The notes below the pieces were generated by a model. That model worked only from the letters and a program-made list of their open reading frames with translations, was not told the DNA's origin and searched no databases. Below are positions 44,097-56,600 of a DNA stretch of 64,000 bases, in pieces. Positions within the stretch are counted from its first letter, which is position 1; each line of letters starts with the position of its first letter. A program made the translations under genes and the position numbers. The DNA comes from Zoroaster sp. YZ-2022. Its lineage: Eukaryota; Echinodermata; Asteroidea; Forcipulatida; Zoroasteridae. The DNA lies in the NCBI GenBank assembly GCA_029582265.1, contig CM055826.1, positions 36,774,127 through 36,838,126 of the forward strand, in the 5' to 3' direction.

Positions 44097-44385
44097 ACAT
44101 TTAAAGGGACACTATCATCATGATCAACAGGGCATGGAATCAGTGATAGTTTTAGATCAACAGGGCATGGAATCAGAGTGATAGCTTTAGATTAACTCAG
44201 TGACTACCATAATACCCCCACATGATAAGGTCATATTACCGTTGCTTCTGCATAAATGAGCCAGTAATTTTCAGTCACTGTGTTCATCTTAAACTAGTAC
44301 ATCGATTTCATGCCCTGTCGAAAGTCTGCTCTGATCGTGAGGGTGCAGAAAGGAACACAATTCTATGACGACATAAAGGACAGTA
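44097..44385 (+). mobile_element. 'GGGCATGGAATC' MITE, fullest copy
   Basis: Begins TTTAAAGGGACACTATCATC, then CATGATCAACAGGGCATGG (the aacagggcatggaatcag phrase is duplicated). The far end GATTTCATGCCCTGTCGAAA is inverse. The centre has ttagattaactcagtgact opposed to cagtcactgtgttcatctta, so the element is largely self-complementary. Confidence 0.65.
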
Positions 44386-44584
44386 GATATATATTATAAA
44401 TACAATTATTTAAATTTTCCAATAATGTTTGAGCCTATACATGTTACTCCATGGGGGTAGGCCAAAAACACTTTTTTTTATACACCCACAGTTCCATGAG
44501 TAATGACATTTTCCGTCAGCAATATACAAAGGGGTTCCTTTTTATCGTATGGTACAATTACTATGTAGGTTTTTGTTTCAACTC

Positions 44585-44826
44585 CCCCTTATAAGACAAC
44601 ATGCCCCTCCCCTTATTAGACAGCATGCCCCTCCACCTGATTAGACAGTGTGCCCCTCCCCCTGATTAGACAGCGTGCCCCTCCCCTTATGAGACAGTGT
44701 GCCCCTCCCCTTATTAGACAGTGTGCCCCTCCCCTTATTAGACAGTGTGCCCCTCCCCTTATTAGACAGTGTGCCCCTCCCCTTATTAGACAGTGTGCCC
44801 CTCCCCCGTATTAGACAGTGTTCCCC
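44585..44826. repeat. 24-bp minisatellite, about ten units
   Basis: tattagacagtgtgcccctc ccct repeats with small changes near the left edge. Frames on both strands stay open because 24 is divisible by 3. I do not call a gene. Confidence 0.92.
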
Positions 44827-45153
44827 TTGTCTGCCGTGTGTCCCAACATTGTTTGGACCCTTTTCTACTCTACTGACTCGTGCAGACAAACTTCATAAAT
44901 TGTAAGCATATCTAAAACGGATAAAGAGCTTTTATTTTATTTTACCAACAATTGTTCTGTTTTAATACAATCGGAACATTAAGATGTGAGATATTTTACA
45001 AAATAGCTATGACCTTTGTTGTCAATGTTTTGAAATTAAATTTAAGAGTCTGTATAAGTGACATCTCTGTTTTTCAATTAGGCCTATAGTGGTTTCTCAG
45101 AAATGGTGTTACTGTACAAAAAGACAAAATGATGCGGTTCTACAACCATGTAG

Positions 45154-46195
<1,042 letters not shown>

Positions 46196-46928
46196 TTTGA
46201 TTTGAAGAACTTATGTTGTATCTTGCCTTTTACCCAGAAGTTTTGATCAATCTCGTGAGAAAGTTGTACTTATGTCCTTAACATTAGCACCATTAGCATA
46301 CATTACACTGTAACATTGGGCAACATGGGCCCATGTCATGGGGTTGGGTAAGGTTATTTCTCCCAGAATTGGTCAGTGTTTACCACAACCGTTCACATAT
46401 TTTGGCAAAAAATTATCCAACATTGGGCAATAGTAAACCAACTGTGTAACCTGTTGATAAGTTGACCAGTGTTGAGCAACCTATCAACCGTGTTTGCCCA
46501 ACATTTTTTAGTGTTGCATACATTAGCATACATTAGCATCAGGGAATGTTATACTTTTATGTTCTAACTAGCCGAGTTTATGAGCAAAATAAAACTTCAG
46601 AATTAATTTAATAAATGGAGTGATCACAATGATGGAAAGTTAGGAGGTTCGCGAAATCATGCAGCAGTTCAGCGATTTTAAAACGAAGTCACGTAGTCTG
46701 AACTTCGTCTTAGCTGGATTTTAATACTTATTTTATGATACAAATTCAATAAATAACCCGAGGTATTTGGGCAGTAACCAAAACACCTAATTATTCTGAA
46801 TGGGAATATTACTATCTTATTTTACATCAGTCAGACTACTAAATCGGTCGAGTTCACTTCAAGGAATGAACATAATGCTACAGAATGTTATTTTGCTATC
46901 GACATGACGGCCCATTCGGCTGGTAATG
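46196..46928. other. 3' flank of the lectin-like gene, repeat-like words
   Basis: CCAACATTGGGCAA-type phrases recur in both orientations between 46310 and 46510, suggesting a degraded inverted-repeat element. No gene was seen. Confidence 0.35.
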
Positions 46929-47696
46929 TTAAAGTTCGTAGTGGACACAGTTCCCAGCAATAAGGTTGTTATTATCATAAGATACATCATTCAGCTCACA
47001 CTGATTCCCCTTCAAGTTAAATGAGATACAACGCTGGTCTTTGTGACAAGCTTGACAACATTGCAATCTTCCTCTTACAGGGAGAGTTTTGAAGGTGTGA
47101 CCAAGCAGACAACGATTGTTTGCAACGGCAGAGCAAGTCATAGAGCGTGTAACATAAAGGGGTATAGGGCGCTCACACATTACATACTTTAATACGTTAC
47201 ATTTCCAATAATTCCATTTGAGAGGTTTACTCATGACAACACAGTTACGATTTGAGCCAGGTCCGCTGGAATACCACTCGCAACGGTACTTCACTTCCGA
47301 TGTGTCTCCAATACATTCCAATTCCAAAACTCCTTTCCCATCTTCATCCATACAGCCAATCCACAACCCGCCATTAGGTGACGAACTTTCGAACGAAGCC
47401 ACATAGATATCCCACATGAATTCATGTTCGTCTTTTGAGTTAGGCGTGGCCAAGTGTCCGCCAAGTTCTTGACAGCGACTTTTAGCTTCATGCCAAGTGT
47501 ATCTTCGAGGGTTAGATAACACGTTTTTATAGCAAGAACCTTCCCATGTTTGCCATCCTGTAGGGCAAGTTCCGTAACGTACGGCACTTGGTTCACTTTT
47601 GATTGATACCAGCCACACGAAGAGAACACAAGTGAAAATAACAAGTATCGCGGCTGTGCGATACATTACGACTGTAAGAAGACGAAATGCATCCAC
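46929..47696 (-). CDS. type II membrane C-type lectin-like protein with PAN/apple-like domain
   Basis: Complete intronless frame of 255 residues. Residues 11-32 form one hydrophobic segment after a short N-terminus, suggesting a signal anchor with the C-terminus outside. Residues 44-175 form a long-form C-type lectin-like domain: C44 and C55 (CPTGWQTWEGSC), C75 in WHEAKSRCQELGGHLATP, GLWIGC, then C151, WNYWKC (C166) and C174. The EPN or QPD motif is missing and the usual WND is WNY, so calcium-dependent sugar binding is unlikely. Residues 188-250 hold a cysteine pattern like PAN/apple domains (RLQCCQACHKDQRCISFNLK, QCELND, NC). It could be a cell-surface recognition or immune receptor; the ligand is unknown. 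Single-exon structure suggests retroposition or family expansion. Confidence 0.85.
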   Translation of the reverse strand: MDAFRLLTVVMYRTAAILVIFTCVLFVWLVSIKSEPSAVRYGTCPTGWQTWEGSCYKNVLSNPRRYTWHEAKSRCQELGGHLATPNSKDEHEFMWDIYVASFESSSPNGGLWIGCMDEDGKGVLELECIGDTSEVKYRCEWYSSGPGSNRNCVVMSKPLKWNYWKCNVLKYVMCERPIPLYVTRSMTCSAVANNRCLLGHTFKTLPVRGRLQCCQACHKDQRCISFNLKGNQCELNDVSYDNNNLIAGNCVHYEL

Positions 47697-47771
47697 TGTA
47701 CAGTGAAAAAAGGAGTACTGTACTACAGCTATCAGTTCAATCTTTTGCCAGAATTATCTTTTTCAAGCAAC

Positions 47772-47790
47772 GACAAAAATATATAATGAG
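47772..47790 (-). promoter_or_regulatory. possible TATA box of the lectin-like gene
   Basis: On the minus strand TATATATTTTTG lies about 85 bp upstream of the ATG at 47696. Composition alone could explain it. Confidence 0.3.
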
Positions 47791-48407
47791 CGATGTCGTA
47801 TCAAGTTATTCCTCCCTCGTGTTTAAAAGGAATGAGACATTATGATAGCGATGCAAATTATACGGTTTCTCATAGCCTTTATACCCAGGTCGTTTGCTGC
47901 GCATCACACTTAACGTACGGAAGCGTTAAAGGGACATCGTAAAAAATTACTTGGTGTAAGTTATAATTATGATTTAATATAATGCAGCATAAGTCATAAC
48001 ACGACGTAATTTCTCATAATTATGACTTTCAAAAATCATTTCTAGAATACAGATGCATATGGGTAATTGTACAATGGTAATAATTGTGGACTGTTCCTCC
48101 CGGGAGACCATCAAGGGATTTAATAATGCGCGCGCATGCATCTATCTGAACGTGTGCAAGGTATGTGTGTGCATGAACGTAAGGAATTAGTGTAAACTTT
48201 TTCTAGATTTGAGGGTGATCAATGGCCGTTTTTCGAAATGAAGTCATTAAAGTTTGCCTTCGTTTTTTTTAAGGTCTTATATTTTTCCTCCAACAGGAGG
48301 GGAATCATACCTAGAAGAAATTAAGATTTTGCTGATTTTGAAAGGGGTCGGTCGAGACTTGAGAATGTCTCCCATTTGTAGTGGGTTCGTATAATAAATA
48401 CACCCAT

Positions 48408-48637
48408 TGGCGGATCCAGGGCGGGCTAAGGGGGCTGTAGCCCCCCCTAAAATCGAAAAAAAAAATCAGATACAAATGGTAAGGTATTCCCCCTCCTCAT
48501 GTTTCCCCTCATTTCCCCCTCACTGTGCTTTGTTTTCCTCTCCCTTTGATTATTAATTTTCATTGTAATTTTTGTAGTACTGAAAAATCGTTCTTGATTC
48601 TCAGCCCATCCCCTAAAAAATATTCTGGATCCGCCCA
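48408..48637. mobile_element. ~230-bp MITE with GGCGGATCCAG ends
   Basis: TGGCGGATCCAGG on the left and CTGGATCCGCCCA on the right are inverse, with GGGGGCTGTAGCCCCCC just inside the left end. No clear target duplication. Confidence 0.6.
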
Positions 48638-49329
48638 TGACACCATAATACTTCCAGTGAAGCCTCATCGGGTTGATATGAATAATTAATTTGACAACGA
48701 CCGAGACCATTAATCCAAGGATAGCCATTCAATGACTGCAATATACCAATATAAATCATGTTATTGAGTTCTTTCGGGTACACCATCTCTTTTTCTTTTT
48801 GGAAAACGTAATGGCTCTGTTCGTTTGTTTTCAACATTTCGACTAGTCTGCTCTAGTCATCGTCAGGAGACTGTATCATATAAATCATATTTAAAGGCTT
48901 TTTATTTACCCAGTTAGTTGTATGATGTAATTATGGCGGGGATACAAAATTTCACGTTGTCACGGAAACATGAAGTAAATTTATTTATGGAACAGTAAGC
49001 ACCATTTAGTATAATTTCTGTTCCGGACCGGGACATAGACACTATACTGCCCTCATTGTCTGATTTTATGTGATTGAAATACGGCAATTCCTCGATTGAA
49101 CTGAAACTTTCACACAAGTTAGTTGCAATATATTGATCCTTAAAAGAAGGTACTTCATTGGTAATGTTGGCAAAACTGCTTCTACAAGAATTTTTACTTT
49201 CTTAGAATCAAGATAAACAACCATCCTGAGAACGTTTTATCACGCTTACCAGAAAGATTACCAGAAAGATTCTTAGCCCGCTAGCCATGCCTTACTCAAC
49301 AGCCGAAAACAATTCCATGTGGAATATCC

Positions 49330-49700
49330 CGAGTGAATAATTGTATGCAATTTTTAATTAGCTGGGGTGGGCTAATTAGTGGATTGATTAATTCGGGGCA
49401 CTAATAGATTATAGTTAGAGATGTCATAGACACAGTCTATGAAAAAAATTACAATTTTGCTATTTTACGATGGAACACTTTCCATCAAAGATCAAAGCAT
49501 TCCGTTTGTACATTGTATACATATACATAGGCCTATCCCGATTGAATAATTGTATGCAATTTTAATTAGTTAGGCTGGGCTATAATTAGTGGATCGATTA
49601 ATTGGGGCGCTAATAGATTATAGCTAGAGATGTCATGAACACATCCATGAATTTTTTTTTACAATTTTGCTATTTTACGATGGAACACTTCTCGTCAAAA
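49330..49700. repeat. tandem duplication, two ~210-bp units
   Basis: attgtatgcaatttttaatt, cactaatagattatagttag and ttgctattttacgatggaac occur in order at ~49338-49490 and again at ~49547-49690. Confidence 0.85.
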
Positions 49701-49740
49701 TTGTGCGAATCATCACTGTGTATTTTACTATGGTACTGTA

Positions 49741-50587
49741 CACTGTAAAAAATTACCGTAATTTTACGCCGAAAAGTTTGTAAATTTTACGCTGAATTAC
49801 CGTAATCATCCCTTTCTCATTGTTTTACGGCCGAAACCCGTATTATGGCCGCTCCCATTGCACTCTGGGATATATCCAATATGTAAATGATCTGACCTTA
49901 CTTTCACATAGCTTTGCGCTAGAATCATTTCCAATGTTTAAATATGTAAAAATGGGTGATTTAAGGCCATTTTCAAATAATTTATTGTTAATTTTATGAT
50001 TATAAAGGTAAGATTTTGATGTTCTTTTCTATGTTTATGTAAAACAGTACATTCAAAATTTAAAATATTGAAATATAGATTATAATTGCATGCCACCATG
50101 ACTAAAAAGAGTTTCGAAAAGACAGTATATATAACGGATACATGTTCTGTACATTAGTAAGTGGAGAGGATCAGGAGTGGTTGAAAAAGAACCAGACTAC
50201 GTGTACGTGTACGTGTAGGTAAGTGAAATACATTGTGTACAATAAACAGTTGCATTGATTAATTCCAGCAACTGCAGATCCATCCCGTAGCAGATGCAGC
50301 GTTCCATCCATACAAAAATCCCGTTAAATGTACAGCACAATTTATAAAACTTCCACCGTAAAATTTACGGTGCTTTACCTGGCAATGTAACTGTATACAA
50401 ACGGTAAAAAGCATTAAAAATTACGATTACCAAAATACGTTACCCGTAGTATTAACAGACTTTTCACCGTAAAAATAATGGTTTAACGTAAAATACAATA
50501 CGGGCCACACGTAAAAAATACGGTAGAAAGGTGGCAACTCGCTGCACGACTTTCGACCGTAAATTTTACGGGTAATATTTTACAGTG
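49741..50587. mobile_element. 847-bp non-autonomous element, CACTGTAAAA ends, TA target
   Basis: Starts CACTGTAAAAAATTACCGTA and ends TACGGGTAATATTTTACAGTG. TA lies on each side (49739-49740 and 50588-50589). Subterminal GTAAAAT/TACGGT words repeat in both orientations. The interior has no transposase frame. Confidence 0.75.
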
Positions 50588-50604
50588 TACGTTTACACTC
50601 AACG

Positions 50605-52952
50605 TATGGAATTCCATACCTGCCATTCTAAACGTCGCCCGTCGCCCTTCTAAACGTCGCGCGTCGCCCTTCTAAACGGCGCCCGTCGCCCTTCTAAACG
50701 GCGCCCGTCGCCCGTCGCCCGTCGCCCGTCGCCCTTCTAAACGGCGCCCGTCGCCCTTCCAAACGGCGCCCTTCTAAACGGCGCCCGTCGCCCTTCTAAA
50801 CGGCGCCCGTCGCCCTTCCAAACGGCGCCCGTCGCCCTTCTAAACGGCGCCCGTCGCCCTTCCAAACGGCGCCCTTCTAAACGGCGCCCGTCGCCCTTCT
50901 ATATGGAACGCCACAGCTGCCTTCGGTGCCCATATCGCTCCATTCGGCCGATTCACCATTTCATTCGGCCTTTTCACCATTTCATTCGGCTACTCATCAT
51001 TTCATTTGCCCAATCATCATTTCATTCGGCTAGTCTTCATTTCGTTCGGTTGTTCATCATTTCATTGACCCAATCATCATTCTGCTCGGCAAACCATCAT
51101 TCGCTGCAGAACATCGATCACCGCGCGCTGCAGCCACCGGTTTAGGGCTCCACTGGTTTAGCCCTAAACCGATTAATATTGTACACGGGTTTGTTATAAC
51201 AGCAAGCATAGTTTTGGAGGCTGGTGTAAGGAGACTATACTTGACAGTGGCCTCGATCTATTAAACAACGGACTGTCACCATATGTGGATGCTCACGATC
51301 ACATGTGCTCAAAAATTACACTACTGGGAAAAGTGGAAACTCATTTTCAAGACCTCTCCCCAAATTTCAAGAGTTGGTGGGAAGAATTGCACGAATACTG
51401 GTCATCTCGCCCCTAGCAAAGTCGCCCCCAATAAATAATTATAAAGAGATCGGCCTCCAGCTCCACCAAATTGCCTAGGAAAACATGAAAGCACAATTGC
51501 TTTTTTTAAATATTTCATCCTTGAATATTTTGATTTACAGTTACACTTTTGAACTTTATCCATTCATCTATGAAACTTTATAAGCCAAAAATATACAATC
51601 AAATCAACAAAACATTAATTTAAAATAAATGATTTTTTTTTACTACATTCCCAGAATATAATTTATAAAATGTCATGATCTTTCCGGGTTTTCAGTGCAA
51701 AAATTACCTTTTCTTTTCTTCCAATTGTATATAAACACAGAGGAAACATGTGTCAGAAAACAAGAAAAAGAATAAATGTTTAATGAAAAAAGTGTATTTT
51801 ATCTATTTTTAAATGCTTTTATAATGTTCCATGACTTTGAAAATTAATTTATTGTTTCATTTTAGCGTGTTTGCGTATTGATATCCAGGGGGCGACTTTG
51901 CTTGGGGGCGACATTGTTTGGGTGCGAGATTGTAACAAGCCAGAGCGAGCTTGTTTGGGGCGACTTTGTTGGGGGCGAGCTTGCTAGGGGCGAGATGACC
52001 AGTATTCGTGGCAAATTCTTCCCACCAACTCTTGAAATTTGGGGAGAGGTCTTGAAAATGAGATTCCACTTTTCCCAGTAGTGTAATATTTTAGCACATG
52101 TGATCTTGAGAATCCACATATGGTGACAGTCCGTTGTTTACTAGATCAAGGCCACGGACAAGTATAGTCTCCTTTACACCAGCCTCCAAAACTATGCTTG
52201 CCGTTATAACAAACCCGTGTACAATATTAATCGGTTTAGGGCTAAACCAGTGGAGCCCTAAACCGGTGGCTGCAGCGCGCGGTGATCGATGTTCTGCAGC
52301 GAATGATGGTTTGCCGAGCAGAATGATGATTGGGTCAATGAAATGATGAACAACCGAACGAAATGAAGACTAGCCGAATGAAATGATGATATGGGCAAAT
52401 GAAATGGTGAATAGCCGAATGAAATGATGAAAAGGCGAACGAAATGAAGACTAGCCGAATGAAATGATGATTGGGCAAATGAAATGATGAGTAGCAGAAT
52501 GAAATGGTGATATAGCAGAATGAAATGGTGAAAAGGCCGAATAAAATGGTGAATCGGCCGAATGGAGCGATATGGGCACCGAAGGCAGCTGTGGCGTTCC
52601 ATATAGAAGGGCGACGGGCGCCGTTTAGAAGGGCGCCGTTTGGAAGGGCGACGGGCGCCGTTTAGAAGGGCGCCGTTTGGAAGGGCGATGGGCGCCGTTT
52701 AGAAAGGCGCCGTTTGGAAGGGCGACGGGCGCCGTTTGAAAGGGCGACGGGCGCCGTTTAGAAGGGCGCCGTTTGGAAGGGCGACGGGCGCCGTTTAGAA
52801 GGGCGACGGGCGCCGTTTGGAAGGGCGACGGGCGCCGTTTAGAAGGGCGGCGGGCGCCGTTTAGAAGGGCGACGGGCGCCGTTAGAAGGGCGACGGGCGC
52901 CGTTTAGAAGGGCGACGGGCGACGTTTAGAATGGCAGGTATGGAATTCCATA
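50605..52952. mobile_element. 2.35-kb foldback transposon, ~0.8-1.1-kb arms, 7-bp TSD
   Basis: Terminal TATGGAATTCCATA palindromes lie at both ends; CTCAACG is duplicated at 50598-50604 and 52953-52959. Each arm then has GC-rich tandem repeats (cgcccgtcgcccttctaaac gg), a ~200-bp CATTTCATTCGGC-type tandem repeat, a unique block (gctgcagccaccggtttagg, ggactgtcaccatatgtgga) and, innermost, GGGGCGA-type repeats (TCGCCCCTAGCAAAG). The arms are 50605-51440 and ~51870-52952. The centre is an AT-rich ~430-bp spacer without a transposase. Short open frames in the arms (MERHSCLRCPYRSIRPIHH) occur in both copies. Confidence 0.9.
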
Positions 52953-52959
52953 CTCAACG

Positions 52960-53397
52960 ACGTATATTGACGGTCTTTTGCGGTATTTGAAATTCGGTGC
53001 CAGCACCAAATTTCGTGCTAGCACCAAATTCGGTGCTGACTTCAGCCTGGTAAAGACTGGTATCCTTGTCTCTAAAAACATACTACTATTGACATGTGGA
53101 AAGGGTACTAGACTGTATTAAAGGTCGTAAATAATATGCACGCTTTGACCAATCAGCAACAGCTTTACAAATAAATCTTGGGATTCGTCCAATGAGAAAC
53201 TGCATTATTGAATTGGTTGTCTACGGCGCCATATTTTGATATGATTAAAAAGCGTTTCGCGCACAGTACTGCTGCAGACATTTCGACATTCAAGTTCAAC
53301 GTGCAGCTGCAGACAGCGGTGCACGCTTTCAGGATTACAGGAAAAAATTATTCATTAGATTTACTCAAATTTCACCCATAATTAAATTCCTGTAACA
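52960..53397 (+). promoter_or_regulatory. upstream region of the brambleberry-like gene
   Basis: Two CCAAT boxes in 53150-53200 (gaccaatcagc and gtccaatgag) lie about 200-250 bp before the ATG. No strong TATA box. The foldback element ends 445 bp upstream. Confidence 0.35.
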
Positions 53398-53647
53398 ATG
53401 AAATTGCTTCTTTATATTGGAGTGTTGCTGATACTCACCACGGGAGTGGCTGGGTCGTTTTTCTCGTGGATGTTTGGCCAGAATTCAGACGGAAAAGAGT
53501 TCCGATGACGGGGGGACATCGACGAAAGCCTCGGCGGCGAGTCTTGGTCGGGTGCCATTCGAGATGAAATCAGCGGAGCAGAGGTTTTTAAAAGCAGGCG
53601 AAGATTACATGGCAGGCCTGTCTGTACTAGACACTTGCCACCACAGG
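53398..53647 (+). CDS. bmb: brambleberry-like exon 1 (frameshifted)
   Basis: ATG at 53398 in the context AACAATGA. The signal-peptide frame meets TGA at 53506, while SSDDGGTSTKASAASLGRVP FEM continues in the next frame, open from at least 53474. One base too many in the AAAA run at 53493-53496 would explain it. It ends CACCACAGG before donor GTAAGA. Confidence 0.85.
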
Positions 53648-56600
53648 GTAAGATTTATGCACAGTTGTTTTAAATTTGATCTTGTCAACTCCCCTGTTAC
53701 TTAGTGACCAACACAGTCATTGACACACATTGTACATGCGCAGTGTGGCAACTATAATAATTAATATAATAGATCCTTCTAAGTTCTAGTTCTATTGTAT
53801 TAGTTACTAATATTTAGTGAAGGGGAGGATGTTTTATATAATAATAAAGTCGGAAAACCATCATAAAAGTGGATTTTAAAGATAGTTTTCGCTTTCTGTA
53901 CCACCAAAAATCGATAGAATAATTTTTTAATTGGTTAGTGGTTGCAAACAAATTCCAATTTATGTTTGGTTTATTTTTGGTTTATTTTTTTAAAAATTCA
54001 AAAATTTAATATTTAAAATATAAATGAACTTAAATAAATTATATAAAATTCAAAAGAACAACCTGCATGAATCATCATACATAATTTATGATAAATATTT
54101 TTACATAATTTAAATCATAAATTATACTAGGCCTATCTGACTATTAATCAAAATGATTTGTAACTCATTCTTTGTTAATAAACCCTTTAACGGTAATATG
54201 CGCCATGTCTTTGACAGGCAAAATTGTTTATTTCGAACACTCGTTGCCGTCTGCAACCCAGCGCTCGAACTTCACGTACATTCCAGACACGTGCGTTAAG
54301 TTCCAGCACTGGGTCGCAGACATCAACGAATGTTAGAAATAGGCAGTTCCACGCCAAATGGGACAAAACATCAAAACTTTCAAACTTACAGGACTTCAAC
54401 AAAATTAGTATCAAATTTTGAACATTAAATACCTGAAATTTCATTTTTTGTGATTATTATTGCAAAATTGTAAAAAAAATTGTAAAAACACTTAAATTAA
54501 TTATTGTTCAAATTATTCCTTAAATAAGACATTAGAAACTAAATTTAATGATGTGAGGATGAAGTATAGATTAAATTAATAAAATTAAAATTTTCACAAT
54601 CTGAATTTTTTGGCATAATAAATTGGGATTAATCGCATAATTAATAAATTTTTTTGAATAATTAAAAAAATCAAAGTATGAGATCAATGAAATTTTCTGG
54701 CCAAATCAACTTAACATAAGCCTAATAAAAGCACTTAATTAGGAAATCTGTGTAACATTTGTTTAGTAATTAAAATCATATTAATTAGGTCACTCCGTTA
54801 CCATTCGGTAACGGAGTGACGGTAGCGGAGTGACATCCCATTGCATAATACACACATCTTACATTTTCTGCTGCTGTGTATTCAGAATTTCTACCTATGC
54901 ATTCATGTGACTATCATGTGTGAAATAAATGGGGTTGCATGTGGACTGTACATGTTTGGAACATTTTATTATAGAAGCCGAGTGCATAATTAAATATGTC
55001 ATGCATATATTAGGCCAATCAAAACAATGCTTTTGGAATGAATATTAATTTTTTAAGAAATTGGTGGGAAGTTAAATTGTTTGAGCGTCATGGATTAAGG
55101 CATTGTATGCTGTTCATTATTATGGCTAACCACGGTGAAAAGTTACAGATACAGTAAGTGAGTACACTTTGTTCATAATTTCAGTGCTTGGAAAACAAAA
55201 TGAGTGTTATTTGCGATTTTATAAGAAACATTTTAAGTTACAAGATGTTTTTTATTCAAACTTTAGTCTTATCTCTGCTGTCCTGGCTTTGTCTAGCCAA
55301 ACTTTTAATGGTAGAATAACCTATGGAAACATGAGTATTTTTTTAAATTTAATTGTACATGTACACGTGTAGTTACATAAAAGTACTTCCGTTTATTAAT
55401 TGTAATACCACACACATTGTATTTTACAAGTATTAATACCCAAGACATGTACACATACAAAAGCAATTTTTTGCAAGTATTCTGTATTAAAATAGGCCTA
55501 TTTTGCAAAGGTGTGTTATTGATTCTTCACATTCATGTCCTCAGTATGCCTTTATCGAGTGTCGAAAAACAGCATAGATATAGGGAAAGAATCATGAAAA
55601 GCAAGAAAGATGAATACTTGTTGAAAGATAGAATGTAAGAAAGCAAGAAGGGCCACTGCTACATAGAAATGTGCATACATGTACATGTACTAGTTCCAAC
55701 TTTGTAACGACTTGGCATAAATGCAGGTACATGTACATGTACATTACAGTATAAAGTAAAATAGTATCAAAGGTCGACTTTTTTTTTCTTCTATTAATTA
55801 CCCCACATCCCTCATTATATTACTTATCAAATATTACTTTTAATAACTCACTTCAATAAAACATTGACTTTAGGTATTACATAAATTGTTTGGCAGCACA
55901 TATTATTGTTTTGTATATCATTGTATATGGTAGTACATTTTGTCACTCCGTTACCGTCACTCCGTTACCAGACACAAAATCGTTAAGGATATTGTATAAT
56001 TTTTTTTAGCCAATCAATTTTTTTAAGTGGGGTATCATTTTAAAGCTTATGCTTTGTACTTTAATATTGACACCATAGGTCAACTCTGAAACCATTTCAT
56101 TTCACAGGGTTTTCATAGTGAGTTAATGAGCAAAAAACCCATGTCCATTCATCGTCACTCCGTTACCAGGGAAATAAATATTCATAATTAATTAATGGAA
56201 GTGGAAAATAAAATAAAAAAATACACACTGACAGATACATGTGTACAAGTACTACAACACTGTAGGTAGTTAAATGTTACCAAACTTTCAGGATTAATCA
56301 ATAAACTCTTTGTGATAAATGTTTAAAATCTGAAAAATGTGTTTTGGTGTCACTCCGTTACCATGGAATTGCCCAAATAAACAATTTTACCCCGTCAAAA
56401 ACATGGCGCATATTACTGTGAAAGGGTTTATTGTATTTCTACTGTACATATTATTTGTGTAAAATATATTTAGAATACTTTTGTTTTTTTAATATTTTAT
56501 CTTAATTCTAATTGATGTGACAGGTTGCCTATATGTTTTTAATAAAATGGTTGTATTTTAAATTCAGACATTTGACATGAAAATTCCCTTCATTCCCAAC

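Noticed and set aside
47910..47940. 'gtacggaagcgttaaaggga' as the end of the 42857 MITE
   Set aside because: Similarity to that MITE's outer end is only about 8-10 bases and no partner end was seen.
50903..51145. MERHSCLRCPYRS frame in both foldback arms
   Set aside because: Duplicated because the arms are inverted copies; dominated by a CATTTCATTCGGC tandem repeat, no domain.
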